Assembly: GCA_023525975.1 (NCBI GenBank)
Contig: CM042032.1
Location: 15,692,001 to 15,756,000, forward strand
Source of the DNA: Smallanthus sonchifolius
Lineage: Eukaryota > Streptophyta > Magnoliopsida > Asterales > Asteraceae
Reading direction: 5' to 3'
DNA length: 64,000 nt
The position numbers and the translations under genes are program-made. Below are positions 53,421 to 62,993 of this stretch, in pieces; the stretch's first letter is position 1, and every line of letters starts with the position of its first letter. The notes under the pieces are model-generated. The model was not told the origin of the DNA and did not search any database. It saw nothing but the letters and a program-made list of their open reading frames with translations.

Positions 53421-53556
53421 TTGCACGGCCGTGCAATGCCATGCACGGTCGTGCATTCCCTGTCCAGCATCCCTAGGCTCTGGTACACTCACTTGTACCC
53501 TGTTTGATTCCCGAGGTGTTTGCACACCCGTGCAATCCAATGCACGGCTGTGCATT
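53421..53556 (+). repeat. GCACGG-CCGTGC dyads in Athila LTR
   Basis: TTGCACGGCCGTGCAA, ATGCACGGTCGTGCAT and ATGCACGGCTGTGCAT, the last ending 16 bp before the TATA box at 53572. The core GCACG-NN-CGTGC is the same as in the gypsy 1 LTR arrays. Confidence 0.85.
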
Positions 53557-53571
53557 GCTCATTTTGAGGCC

Positions 53572-53580
53572 TATAAATAG
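53572..53580 (+). promoter_or_regulatory. TATA box, Athila 3' LTR
   Basis: TATAAATAG, 16 bp after the last GCACGG dyad. Confidence 0.7.
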
Positions 53581-54735
53581 ATGGCTTGAGTTCTTCATTG
53601 AGGTATCACTTACACACCCCAAGAACACACCAGAGAAAGCTTATTTCGTAGTTAGAGTGCAGTAGTAGTGAGTAGAGGGGCTCTTCCTCCTTGTTCCGCA
53701 ATAGGGGAGCCTAAGAAACTCAGCGTTATGCTAGTTAGTATGGCTATTCGTGGCTAGACTATTTGTATTGCTAGGGTGAAGATGAAGTGTGGTGCATGTT
53801 AATGTTTAATGTATTAATCCAAGTAATGTGTTTATGTCTTTAACTATTCGTCCTTAAAACCACCATTTCGGTGGGCTTTTATTATTGTCTAAATCCGTCC
53901 TTATATTTGTGAGTGTTCTTGATTTTAAAGTGTAAGATCATAAAACTTTTTTAATCAAACTTCTTTTGAAACAAGCAGAGATTGATAAGCCAAGGCTTGG
54001 TCAACACTAGTAGGGTCATACGTCTTTATACAAACTTATTATGCGACCAAGATTTGGTGAACTCATGTTGGGAACGGTACGTCTTTATACTTCGTCCCAT
54101 TGTTACACCACCTCCCGGTGAGCAAAATATAATCACCTATTTAACTCAAATATAAAGCATTTTACGTTCGATGTCTTAAACCAACCCGGAGATGACCATT
54201 CGAAGGGTTGAGGGTAATTGTTGTCCTTAACGGGAGGCACCACCACTTGTTAAAGCTTCTAAATTTGTAAATCAAAAGTCGTGAGGACGAGGCTCTAGCG
54301 GTGACCCGGGTCACACGTTTGTAGTAGTCATGTCACTGGATTAGTCAACTTAACATTACCATGTACCAAGCAGATTCGAAGCCCAAAGCAATACTATTCG
54401 TAACCTGATCATATCCGACATATTTACTTTCCTGTTATTTACTATTCTATTCGTTACATTTCTGTAACACACTTCACGCACATTTTTACTTTTCTGTTAT
54501 TTACTTTACTGTCATTTATTTTATGTCATTTGTAGGTCCCTCGAGTGTCTCGGATCGTCACATGCAAGTGTGTTCCTAGTCGAACCGGGTGCGGAATGCC
54601 CGTGACTAGGTGGAGTATCAATCAACACAAAGTAAACCGACAACAAAGACATAAGATACTTTCAAACTTCATCTATTGATAATCACAGCCGGTTACAGAG
54701 AGAATGAGTGCGTACATACATTATGTCACTAACAA

Positions 54736-54744
54736 CTATATATA
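54736..54744 (-). promoter_or_regulatory. TATA box, copia D LTR
   Basis: TATATATAG on the minus strand, 13 bp downstream of the dyad array. Confidence 0.7.
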
Positions 54745-54757
54745 CTAGACCTGTTGC

Positions 54758-54878
54758 CTGCGCACTTGCTAAGTGCGAAGGGCTTTGTTCCTGTGTACTT
54801 AGCAAGTACGCAGACAATGTTCGTGCGTACTTGCTAAGTATGCAGGTTGAGCAACCTGCGCACTTGTTAAGTGCGCAC
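54758..54878 (-). repeat. Four-unit 19-bp dyad array, copia D LTR
   Basis: Units: GCGCACTT-GCT-AAGTGCG, TGTACTT-AGC-AAGTACGC, GCGTACTT-GCT-AAGTATGC and GCGCACTT-GTT-AAGTGCGC. Confidence 0.9.
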
Positions 54879-55005
54879 AACACTTAACAAAGACGAATAC
54901 AACGACAAGTACCTACGAACATGATTAAAACTCGATAAACCAATACATGCAGACGCTGAAATACAAATACAAATAAATAAAGACAATACATAAGTAAAAA
55001 CAATC

Positions 55006-55157
55006 TTCAGAGTGCTTGTCACAAGAATTGCTTCAACAAACTCCCCCTTGACAGCAGCTCTGGAGATGTCTAAAGTCTCTAACAGCTTCAGAGTAAACAG
55101 CTTCAGAGTGATTGTCACAAGAATTGCTTCAGCAAACTCCCCCTTGACCGCAGCTCT
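55006..55157 (-). repeat. Duplicated polypurine-tract cassette, copia D
   Basis: A 57-bp segment starting cttcagagtg and containing caaactcccccttgac occurs at 55006-55062 and 55101-55157 with only a few mismatches. The first copy spans the LTR edge. On the minus strand both give GTCAAGGGGGAGT purine tracts, so a second-strand primer site is duplicated. Confidence 0.85.
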
Positions 55158-55214
55158 AGAGTTGTCTTCAGTCTCTATCATCTGTATGCAAGTAGTATTT
55201 GTCTAACAACATCG

Positions 55215-55397
55215 TATCAGCGGTTCCCCAAGGTCAAAATCTGTGAGCTAAAGGACGACTATGTCATGTTTGAGCTCTGTGACCAGAGGTTCCCCAAGGT
55301 CAAAATTCGTGAGCTCAAGGACTACTATGTCAAATTTGAGCTACGTGAAACCGACGCCAGCATGGCTAACGTGCTCCATGTCAGTAACTCAAAATGA
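55215..55397 (+). pseudogene. Captured fragment of RNA polymerase II subunit RPB3 (N-terminus), tandemly duplicated
   Basis: Plus-strand codons read YQRFPKVKICELKDDYVMF and so on for 60 codons to a TGA at 55395-55397. RFPKVKIRELKDYYVKFELR and the following ETDASMAN match what I know as the highly conserved start of plant RPB3 (NRPB3), a core subunit of RNA polymerase II. The first 22 codons (55218-55283) are repeated in frame at 55284-55349. After MANVL the RPB3 sequence ends. No start Met is present. It lies antisense in copia D between polypurine tract and env-like remnant, so it is a transduced gene fragment and is unlikely to be functional. Confidence 0.8.
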
Positions 55398-55426
55398 CGT
55401 ATATAGAAAGATTCAGGAAGGAATCC

Positions 55427-55663
55427 CTAAATAGTCCCATTCTTCCTCCTCTCAGTCTCATGTTCAGCAACATACTTATTGTCTGAATTCTTTCGTCTTT
55501 GTCTTTTGGAGGATGACTCAGGAAGAGAAACCTTCGCCATTCTCCGTGGGTGTGTTTGGTCTGGTGCATCATCAGAGTCAGATGAATCAGATTCAGTCGC
55601 CTCAAAATCTGACTCTTTAGAACCATCTCCTCCTTCTTCTTCATCACCACCATCACCAGCCAT
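55427..55663 (-). pseudogene. copia D env-like remnant
   Basis: 78 residues from MAGDGGDEEEGGDGSKESDF, an acidic Ser/Asp-rich stretch equivalent to the tail of the copia B env-like protein (HPRRMAKVSLPESSSKRQRR follows in both). The N-terminal ~250-residue domain is absent; the Met directly follows a splice-acceptor-like TTATTGTAG on the minus strand. It may be an internal deletion or an alternative short form. The function is unknown. Confidence 0.75.
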
Positions 55664-57858
55664 CTCTACAATAACATAAGATATACAACATTAGATTAAA
55701 CAGAATCAATGGTATAAAACAATACATGACAATGTATAGAACTTGCACATTGAACTGAATTTCAGACTTAGAAAACTTTCTGAGTTACACTTCCCGCGTA
55801 CTTAACAAATACGCAGGAAATTGTTCTTGCGTACTTAGTAAGTACGTAGGAGCTAATCAAGAGATTCAAAGTTTTACAAAATCCAAAATCAATAGATTCA
55901 AAGTTTTAGATAAGGATAGTGGTCACCACAATGTCGAAAAACCCATTTAAGACCTATGGGACCAAGACTAACACCAATGCAATGCTAAAACTCGGTCATT
56001 TGGACCTAACCTCGGTCCGATGCAAAACCACGGACACCCAAGGGTTCAAACCCAAAATCAAGAACAATTAAGGACAAATTTAGCATGCTAGAGCTTCGAT
56101 TGATGATCATAAACTAGTTTTAGGGCCTAATTTAACTTAAGAACACCCAAACCAGGTTTAAATTTCATCATCAAAACCCTAAGCTCGAAAGTCAAGAAAT
56201 TGGTCCTCAACAAGAGATTTGGCGGATGAAATGGTCCAAGATTCTCACCAAATGTTAGTTAGGTGAGGATGAAACAATGATCGGGATGAAAAAAAACTTG
56301 GAAATACCCGAAATTTTTGAGTAAAAGGAGAAGGGAGTATACAAGCGTTTGAGCATTTGAAACTGATGAAAAAGTCTAACTGCGGCTTATATACCCCACA
56401 CACATGGGTCGTGCGTACTTGTCAAGTGCGCAGGACTTAACTCCTGCGTACTTAGTAAGTACGCATGACTTAAGTCTTCCGTACTTGATAAGTACGCAGG
56501 GTTTACCTCATACGCACTTATCAAGTACGTCGAGACCCTTGTGTACTCAAACTTTTCAACTCAAATTATGAAGAATGTCATGTCAAAAAGCGAACCGGAT
56601 AAGAACATTCAATCAAGAGGATTCAAAGTCAATTCACGAAGGTTAAACACAAATATTTTTGGCTTTTCTGATTGGAATTTGAACTATACACAAACTTAAA
56701 ATTTTTTTGATCTTTTCAGAATAACGATATACACATATTCACACACAAGCTATTTTTGTTCAATGACACGAGCAGAGGATCATATCAGGCTAATCTATAG
56801 CAATAATGATACAATATAAACATCAAAGAATCTGGGATCATGTCATGGATTACAATTTATTCATACGTAATTAACACATAACCAAGTAATTCAAGTTGGC
56901 AATATTATAAGATTTGAAACCATAAGCATCTTAGTATCATGTTCTTGTGTGTTAAGGTAATAGTTATTAACATACAACGTGTGCCCCACAGTTATGCTAT
57001 GAACTTACTTTGCACTTATCTCAAGGCATCTAAGATTTTCCCAACGATTTTCTAAATTTCCAGAATGAGGCTACATCAATTAGCATAGGAAAAATCAAAC
57101 AAAATCCATAAGGATTATCAGGAATCATAAGATTCAGAATCGAGTGATTCATTTGTCTTGGTTTCATGTGATTTCTTCAGTGAATATCAGTATGATAATT
57201 CAGGATAATGAATATGGTGTTCGAGGATTTAGGTAAGGGGATCCAACTTTTATCTGAATTTGAATTCAATGAATCAGGAGTGATTCAAGGGTGAATACAC
57301 GCTCAACGGTTGATGTAAAGACATGTCTTGATTCAATCTCTCATTGCATACTTGTGAGTAGTGTCAGTGAGATGAACTGCATTAATTGTGCTAATGACTT
57401 ATCCCGAAACTGGTCTCAGAAGAAAATAATTTACAAAATCTAACATCCTATATCCGATAGTGATCTTTTGCATTCTTTTACGCATACACACTAGCAAATA
57501 TGGGTTCAAATCACAATTGTAGTATTGATTTAATTTCCACCCTACTAATGATTCAAAGATGCTTACAGCCTACTGATAATTCAAATTACTTGTGAATAAG
57601 TAGACTATAAACATAACAATCTAAACAATCAAGTAAGCATGATGCAATCATTTCCCATATGTGCAGCCTATGACGTTTAGATCATTTCTGATGTACTATC
57701 ATTTCCTCTTTTCTCAAGAGAACTTTGAAATTTTATGGTTTTCTATTTTGTTTGGATTTTTGTAAGATATTTGAAAATTAAAAGAACTATACAGAAAAAT
57801 TAAAAGGAATAAAATTTAACTTTCATGAATTGAATTGATTTAAGAAAAAAACAAGTTT
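55664..57858 (-). other. copia D non-coding region between pol and env-like ORF
   Basis: 2.2 kb without a gene. Dyad clusters lie at 55794-55850 (two units) and 56411-56532 (four units, for example GCGTACTT-AGT-AAGTACGC). The part around 56750-57700 resembles the equivalent region of copia B and E. Confidence 0.75.
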
Positions 57859-58706
57859 TCACTCCGAATTGAACATTCCTATCATGTTGACAAGATGTTC
57901 AAAACGTGTTCGATCAAATGCCTTAGTGAAAAGGTCAGCAAAGTTGTCATCCGTGTGAACCTTTACAAGTTCAATGAGATGCTTTTCAGCACAATCACGG
58001 ATGAAATGGTGGCGAATTTCAATATGTTTAGTTTTGGAATGTTTCATCGGGTTGTTTGTGATGGACATGGTGGCATTGTTCTCAATGAACAGTAGAGTTC
58101 CAGTGAATTTTAAGCCGTAGTCTCTCAATTACTGCTGAATCCACAATATCTGAGAACAACCGCTCGCTGCAGCAGTGTACTCTGCTTCATATGTTGAGAC
58201 AGAAACCGTTAACTGCTTCTTACACTGCCAGGAAACCAGCCTGTCTTCCAAGAATTGACATCCACCTGAAGTTGATTTTCTATCAAGGTTACAACTGCTA
58301 TAATCCAAATCAGTATAGGCTTTGAGGTCAAATGACTGCTGCTTTGAGTACCAAAGAACCAATCGGGATTTCCCTTTCAAGTATCTGAATATCCTCTTGA
58401 CAGCTATCATATGAGACTCCTTTGGTTGTGACTGAAACCTTGAGCACAAACATACAACAAACATTATGTCGGGCCTTGAAGCTGTGAGATACATGAGAGA
58501 ACTGATCATCCCACGGTACAATTTAAAATCCACATCCTTTCCATTTTTGTCTGGATGCAAACCGTGATTGACAGGGATAGGTGTGCCATAAGTACTGCTA
58601 TCATTCATCTTATATTTTGACAAGATGTCCTGCACATACTTAGTTTGATGTAGATAGATGCCATCCTCTCTTTGACTGACTTGCCGACCCAGGAAGAACG
58701 ACAATT
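57859..58706 (-). pseudogene. copia D RT C-terminus and RNase H
   Basis: Frame 58129 up to the solo LTR reads SFFLGRQVSQREDGIYLHQT, LSKYKMNDSSTYGTPIPVNH, SLMYLTASRPDIMFVVCLCS, the RNase H region AYTDLDYSSCNLDRKSTSGG and VSTYEAEYTAAAS. A TAA (58129-58131) replaces a Gln codon, then frame 57859-58128 ends with HIEIRHHFIRDCAEKHLIEL and FEHLVNMIGMF. It is nearly intact; one catalytic-region change (DSD to DLD) is visible. Confidence 0.92.
58702..58706. repeat. Target-site duplication CAATT, left copy
   Basis: caatt at 58702-58706 is identical to 60648-60652, on both sides of the solo LTR. Confidence 0.92.
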
Positions 58707-60647
58707 TGTAAGGCCCCATTCCCGAGTAACCTCACTTGTTGGATTTACTCATAAACATAGTCATAAATACTGAACTTAAATTAAAACATTCGAATTCAAT
58801 CATTACATAACGTAACCTAACATGACATAACAGCGGAAGTCTTAACAATTAAATACATAACATTGTCTTAGCATATAAAAAGTGGGATGTCAGTCTTGTG
58901 CCGGGTAACCTTCACGCCATCGCACGACCCTTTCTTCCTTTACCTGAAATGTATACTAAAAGTCAGCTAACGCTGGTGAGTTCTAGTTTAAATACAACCA
59001 TACATAATATTTATCTTATCGTGAATATTTTATATATGTATACATAACATACATAATATTCGTGCTTTTACATATTCTTTACTTTACTGTTCTCACATAA
59101 CATTCATATTAAGTATATACATATGTACATACATACTTACTTTGGGGGGGGGGGGAGAATAGTTATTGGCCATAATCTTAAGGGAGATCAACCCATCACA
59201 CTTGTCGCGAATGTCACAAAGACATCGCAGTGAGAACTACCGTCGTAACCCATTTCATTAATCGTCCGACTCTAGAAAACCATCCGTTCTTTCATTAAAT
59301 CCGTCTGGCAACATTTTTCCGTCCGCTCTTAAACCGTCCTACCTTTGTAGTCCATTCTTTTGTCCATTTGCCCTAGGGCATCTGTTTCCCACACGACCAT
59401 TTTGTATGCAACCGTTCTACTTTAGTTAAGGCAATTGCTTCGACCGTCCATTAGCGCCTTAATATACGTCCTAGCTTGCGAAGCAACGTTTTCATCCCGG
59501 TTGCAAAATAGTCACGTGGTCGTCCGTCTACCGAAGTAGCCGTTGTCATAGAAGGGTTCATAACGTTTACATACATTTATAACATGCAATATATATAATA
59601 TAAAGCAAGATTTCATTCATTTAAAATATGTCCTTCTTTCATTCATTCTTTATAATCATACGTTTCATTCTTTGTTCATAATTCATTTTCATATATAAGT
59701 ATATATATATATATATATTTGTATACCACGTATGATCACATTGACATTCATAGCATTTATTCATTTAGTGTATACACTTCAGCCCCAAAACATTTAAAAT
59801 GATTTGCACATAACATAAAAGGAGGGGCACATAGAACTCACCTGATAAGCTAGTCTTGGTTGTCCTAAACAATGGTCCAACAACGTCACGTACGATCTGA
59901 ATTAGGTAGTTAAATACACATCAGACCCAATCCCGACTCTAACTGTTTAATCATTCTAAACATACTGACTTTACTTACTGGTCTGCTGCCTGCGCACTTA
60001 GTAAGTGCGCAGGACCTTGCTCATGCGTACTTGACAAGTACACAGAACATTTTTCTTGCATACTTGATAAGTACGCAGGATCTTCCTCAAGCGTACTTGA
60101 TAAGTATGCATGACATCCTTCTTGCGTACTTGATAAGTACGCAAGACCTGCTTCCTGGACAAGTCCGAAATTCTTGCATGTAAATCTGATCATGCCAATC
60201 TTACAATTTTCTTTGATAAAAAGGTGCGGTTTTAATTCTAGATGCTAGTTCTAAGCTTATTTTCAAATTTCATCCATAAAAACGTCTCCTATTTAGCTAA
60301 AACCCGAGAAACCCCAAAACGAAGAAAAACTCAATTTAAGGTCGAATCATTACCTGGATTGTGATTCTGATTTGGAGGTTTTGCTCACGAGCTCAGTAGT
60401 AACGTTCTCCTTCAATTTCGGGTCGATCCGTCAACTTTCTCTCTCTAGACCCGAGCTCTCTTTTCTCTCTCTAGGTTGCAAGTTTTGGTGGAAATGAGAG
60501 TTCTTGTTCTGTCTTGACCCTTATATACCTGGGCTTCGCTCGGCCCGTTGGAGCCAAGCCCAAGCCCATCCGTTTTTCTTTTGTTTTATGAAGATTAAGT
60601 CTCTATCGCGTTTTTATTTACAAAATTACTATTTTTGGGGTGTTACA
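58707..60647 (-). repeat. Solo LTR of gypsy F family, 1941 bp
   Basis: TGTAAGGCCCC...GTGTTACA flanked by perfect 5-bp CAATT duplications, with no internal sequence. It is the same family as the gypsy F 3' LTR (matching ends, gtcagctaacgctggtgagttc near 58961, dyad array, TATA at 60521-60528). It interrupts the copia D RT between GEL and SFFLG, and the frame is restored when it is removed. It also holds a 12-G run (59144-59155) and an AT microsatellite near 59700. It was produced by LTR-LTR recombination. Confidence 0.95.
59991..60143 (-). repeat. Five-unit 19-bp dyad array in solo LTR
   Basis: Units: GCGCACTT-AGT-AAGTGCGC, GCGTACTT-GAC-AAGTACAC, GCATACTT-GAT-AAGTACGC, GCGTACTT-GAT-AAGTATGC and GCGTACTT-GAT-AAGTACGC. 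On the minus strand it is about 380 bp downstream of the TATA box. Confidence 0.9.
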
Positions 60648-61399
60648 CAATTCACCCATGTTGCTCATCTCAAACTTGGACTTCATCACCAGTTCGAATT
60701 TCCTACACATCTCTTCATTTGTAGACCCAAAGATAATGTCGTCGACATACACTTGTACGAGTAGAATATCACCTCCTACTTTCCGAATGAAGAGGGTCGA
60801 GTGAATCTGTCCACGGTCGAAACCATTTGACAATAGATGTTTTGATAACGTCTCATACCATGTCCGAGGTGCTTGATGAAGACCATAAGTGCTTTGTCAA
60901 GCTTATACACTATATTGATATTATGCGGATCTTCAAAGCCGGGAGGTTGAGTGACATAGACCTCTTCATGAACTTTTCCATACAGGAAAGCACTCTTCAC
61001 ATCAAGTTGATAAACCTTGAAGCCGACATAGGAGGCATAAGCCAGAAACAGTCGAATGGCCTCAAGTCTAGCAACTGGGGCATATACTTCAGTGTAATCC
61101 AAGCCCTCTTGTTGATAAAATCCTTAAACAACCAACCTTGCTTTATTCTTCACTAGGACATGACGATCATCCATTTTGCACTTGAACACCCATCTGGTTC
61201 CAATTGGTTGTATGCCTCTTGGCAAGTCAACTAAATCCCACACATGCAACTTTTGGAATTGGGACAGTTCATCTTGCATCGCCTCAATCCAGCATTTGTC
61301 AGAGAGAGCCTCCTTCACATTCTCCGGCTCCAATTGGGACACGAATGTAGCGTGCAAACATGTTTCCATGATACCAGTGTCAAGTATCTCAGCGTACAA
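60648..61399 (-). pseudogene. copia D reverse transcriptase N-terminal two thirds
   Basis: Frames 61124-61399 (CWIEAMQDELSQFQKLHVWD, GTRWVFKCKMDDRHVLVKNK), 60776-61102 (DYTEVYAPVARLEAIRLFLA, YQLDVKSAFLYGKVHEEVYV) and 60618-60833 (GDILLVQVYVDDIIFGSTNE, catalytic YVDD). Breaks are one stop near 61120 and a one-base frameshift near 60890. It continues across the solo LTR to 58706. Plus-strand frames here are shadows. Confidence 0.92.
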
Positions 61400-61432
61400 A
61401 CTGGTGTTCTCAGCAATTGTTCTATTACGAGT

Positions 61433-61848
61433 CTAAACACCGGCATGAGGATCACCAATGATGTTGTCAATTGGATGATTCTTATGTACTCTCGTCTCTG
61501 GTACGTGCGGTTCCTGGAGATTTGTGTCTAGATTCGTGCTCAACTCCCCCATATCCAGTGTTCTAGAAGAAGATGATTCAATGTTGATTGGATCAGCTGG
61601 AGCTTCATTTCCTACACGAGTGTTAGGATCAGCTGGAGCGTCATTTCTATCAACATGAACAACTTCAACGTCTTTACTATCATGAGTTCCAGATACAGAT
61701 GCAACATTGGAATCGGGAGTTACAATAGGTACAGTGGCATGGGTTGAGAAGTTGGAGTCATCGCCGCCATTAAAGAAATCGTACACATTTACGGCATTAT
61801 CGGCAGATAGGTCAGGAAGGTTGAAAGACTTGAATAGCGCATCATAAT
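61433..61848 (-). pseudogene. copia D integrase-RT linker
   Basis: Acidic linker starting at NYDALFKSFNLPDLSADNAV, matching copia B (YDALLKSFNLPDLSAEDAA). Its upstream side is cut by element H at 61849. The LTR of H supplies the apparent start codons, so the Met at 61873 is artefactual. Confidence 0.85.
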
Positions 61849-61950
61849 TGTTAGGACATAGAATGTATGACAAAAGCTTTGTAATAGTTTAGGTCTTATT
61901 GTCTTTACGTTTTTTATGTAATTGTATAAATTTTGTCTCAGTGATAGAAC

Positions 61951-62069
61951 AAGTTCTGCTAAGTTCGCCTAGCCTATTTGAGGCAACTTGTTAAGTTCGC
62001 CTAAGCCTATTAGAGGCGAACTTGTTAAGTTCGCCTAAGCATCTTTGAGGCGAACTTGTTATGTTCGCC
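61951..62069 (+). repeat. GCGAACTT dyad array, H LTR
   Basis: Units include GGCAACTT-GTT-AAGTTCGC, GCGAACTT-GTT-AAGTTCGC and GCGAACTT-GTT-ATGTTCGC, ending 18 bp before the TATA box at 62088. Confidence 0.88.
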
Positions 62070-62087
62070 TATTGTAGAGTTTGTGTC

Positions 62088-62096
62088 TATAAATAG
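62088..62096 (+). promoter_or_regulatory. TATA box, copia H LTR
   Basis: TATAAATAG downstream of the dyad array, with the same spacing as in elements B, D and E. Confidence 0.7.
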
Positions 62097-62312
62097 GAGT
62101 TTACAGAATCTGTTCTGAAGCAAAGTAGAAAGACTTGATTGATCGTATTCTGTAAACTTTGTGTTTGGTGATATACAAAGAGAAAGTTTATTTACATGTT
62201 GTTTCTATTGTCAATTCGTATATAATACGTTAACACGAAGGATTTCGCACTCCGTGTTATCGAGACGTCCTGTCACGAGATCGATATGAGATGAGTCATG
62301 TGGACCTACAAG

Positions 62313-62324
62313 TGGTATCAGAGC
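62313..62324 (+). promoter_or_regulatory. Primer binding site of copia H
   Basis: TGGTATCAGAGC two bases after the LTR. Initiator methionine tRNA type. Confidence 0.9.
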
Positions 62325-62634
62325 TTTTGCTCGTGATTTGTGTTTGATTCTTGGTGATTAGAGACGATTTTGTGTACAATTTGACAAGAAATTTATCATT
62401 TTTACAAGTTTTTGTATCCATAGAGTTTTCAAGTTCTTGAAATTGATTTTGCTGCTGAATTCGTGGATTTGAAGTGGATTTTGGTGAAATTAATCTGATA
62501 GAAGTTCATAAAATACTAAATCCTACGGTCCAATTTCTTCAAATTCCTTCTAATCTGTGAGAAATGATGATTTTAGGTGATGTTTGTACGTGTTTAGGTT
62601 AAAGTTCTTGTTGAGTTTGTTACAGCTGCAGTAA

Positions 62635-62821
62635 GCGAACTTGCTGATATTTGTTGCAGGCGAACTTAGCAAGCGAACTTATTAAGTTTTCTTCTCTCAG
62701 TTTAAGCGAACTTATTCAGTAGGCGAACTTACCGGATTTTCTTATTTTAAGCGAACTTATCAAGTTCGCTTGATATCAAATTCGCTTGTTTGGATTTTAA
62801 GCGAACTTATTATCTTCGCCT
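62635..62821 (+). repeat. Degenerate GCGAACTT dyads in copia H leader
   Basis: Seven or eight whole or half dyads, for example GCGAACTT-ATC-AAGTTCGC, between primer site and gag, as in element E. Confidence 0.75.
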
Positions 62822-62862
62822 GAGGGGAGTACTTGTTCAACACTTGGAAATTTTTTCTGAAA

Positions 62863-62993
62863 ATGGCAAATATGGTGCAAGTGACTAACATGTTAAATTA
62901 AAATAACGAGATTGGTACATCTCAGAAACCACCCAAATTGTTAAGTATTGCAGATTATTCTAACTGGAAAGATCGGTTTGATCAGTTCGTGTC
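62863..62993 (+). pseudogene. copia H gag start, stop at codon 13 and truncated
   Basis: ATG at 62863 gives MANMVQVTNMLN and then TAA. Without the stop it continues NNEIGTSQKPPKLLSIADYS and NWKDRFDQFVS, the copia gag N-terminus seen in B and E. A gypsy LTR starts directly after FVS at 62994. Confidence 0.85.

Larger units (their letters stand above)
32148..54530 (+). mobile_element. Ty3/gypsy Athila-like element C, split by copia B, 3' LTR cut by copia D
   Basis: Parts: 5' LTR 32148-33976, primer site 33982-33999, gag 34074-34451, protease 34455-35150, RT-RNase H 35478-36920, integrase 37000-38095, then copia B (38096-50731), integrase end 50732-50925, a 2.2-kb 3' region with a small Cys/His ORF, polypurine tract 53137-53150, and 3' LTR 53156-54530. 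The RT style (FLDGFPGYIQIP, LIPFGLCNAPSTFQRCM, FLDDFSVFG) and the GGCGCCGTTGC primer site are Athila hallmarks. Multiple stops make it inactive. Confidence 0.92.
53156..54530 (+). repeat. Athila 3' LTR, first 1375 bp
   Basis: TGATATGCCC start, matching 32148 onward; the last ~400 bp are missing because copia D starts at 54531. It keeps an intact TATA box (TATAAATAG, 53572-53580) and GCACGG dyads (53421-53456, 53521-53556). The frame at 53271-53580 is LTR sequence on both strands, not a gene. Confidence 0.9.
54531..55038 (-). repeat. copia D 3' LTR, 508 bp
   Basis: In plus orientation TGTAGGTCCC...CTTCAACA. It is the same family as the copia B LTR (reverse complement ACCTACA end). The bases before it, tcatt, belong to the Athila LTR. 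Confidence 0.88.
54531..61848 (-). mobile_element. Sirevirus-like copia element D, 5' part cut by element H
   Basis: On the minus strand from the right: linker (61848-61433), RT (61399-60648, then 58706-58129 across the solo LTR), RNase H (58128-57859), a non-coding region with dyads, a short env-like remnant (55663-55427), an inserted host gene fragment (55215-55397, opposite strand), duplicated polypurine tracts, and the 3' LTR (55038-54531). It is close to element B in coding and LTR sequence. The integrase side, gag and 5' LTR lie beyond element H or are lost. Confidence 0.9.
61849..62310 (+). repeat. copia H 5' LTR, 462 bp
   Basis: TGTTAGGACATAG...GGACCTACA. It is the same family as copia E (shared start TGTTAGGACAT and shared dyad type). 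The dyad array is at 61951-62069 and the TATA box TATAAATAG at 62088-62096. Confidence 0.88.

Noticed and set aside
53271..53580. ORFs of 94 and 100 residues on opposite strands
   Set aside because: Both fall in the Athila 3' LTR and have no counterpart in the left LTR.
59144..59155. Run of 12 G as a possible G-quadruplex or structural site
   Set aside because: A single uninterrupted homopolymer in a solo LTR; most likely slippage or a sequencing-sensitive run, with no supporting context.
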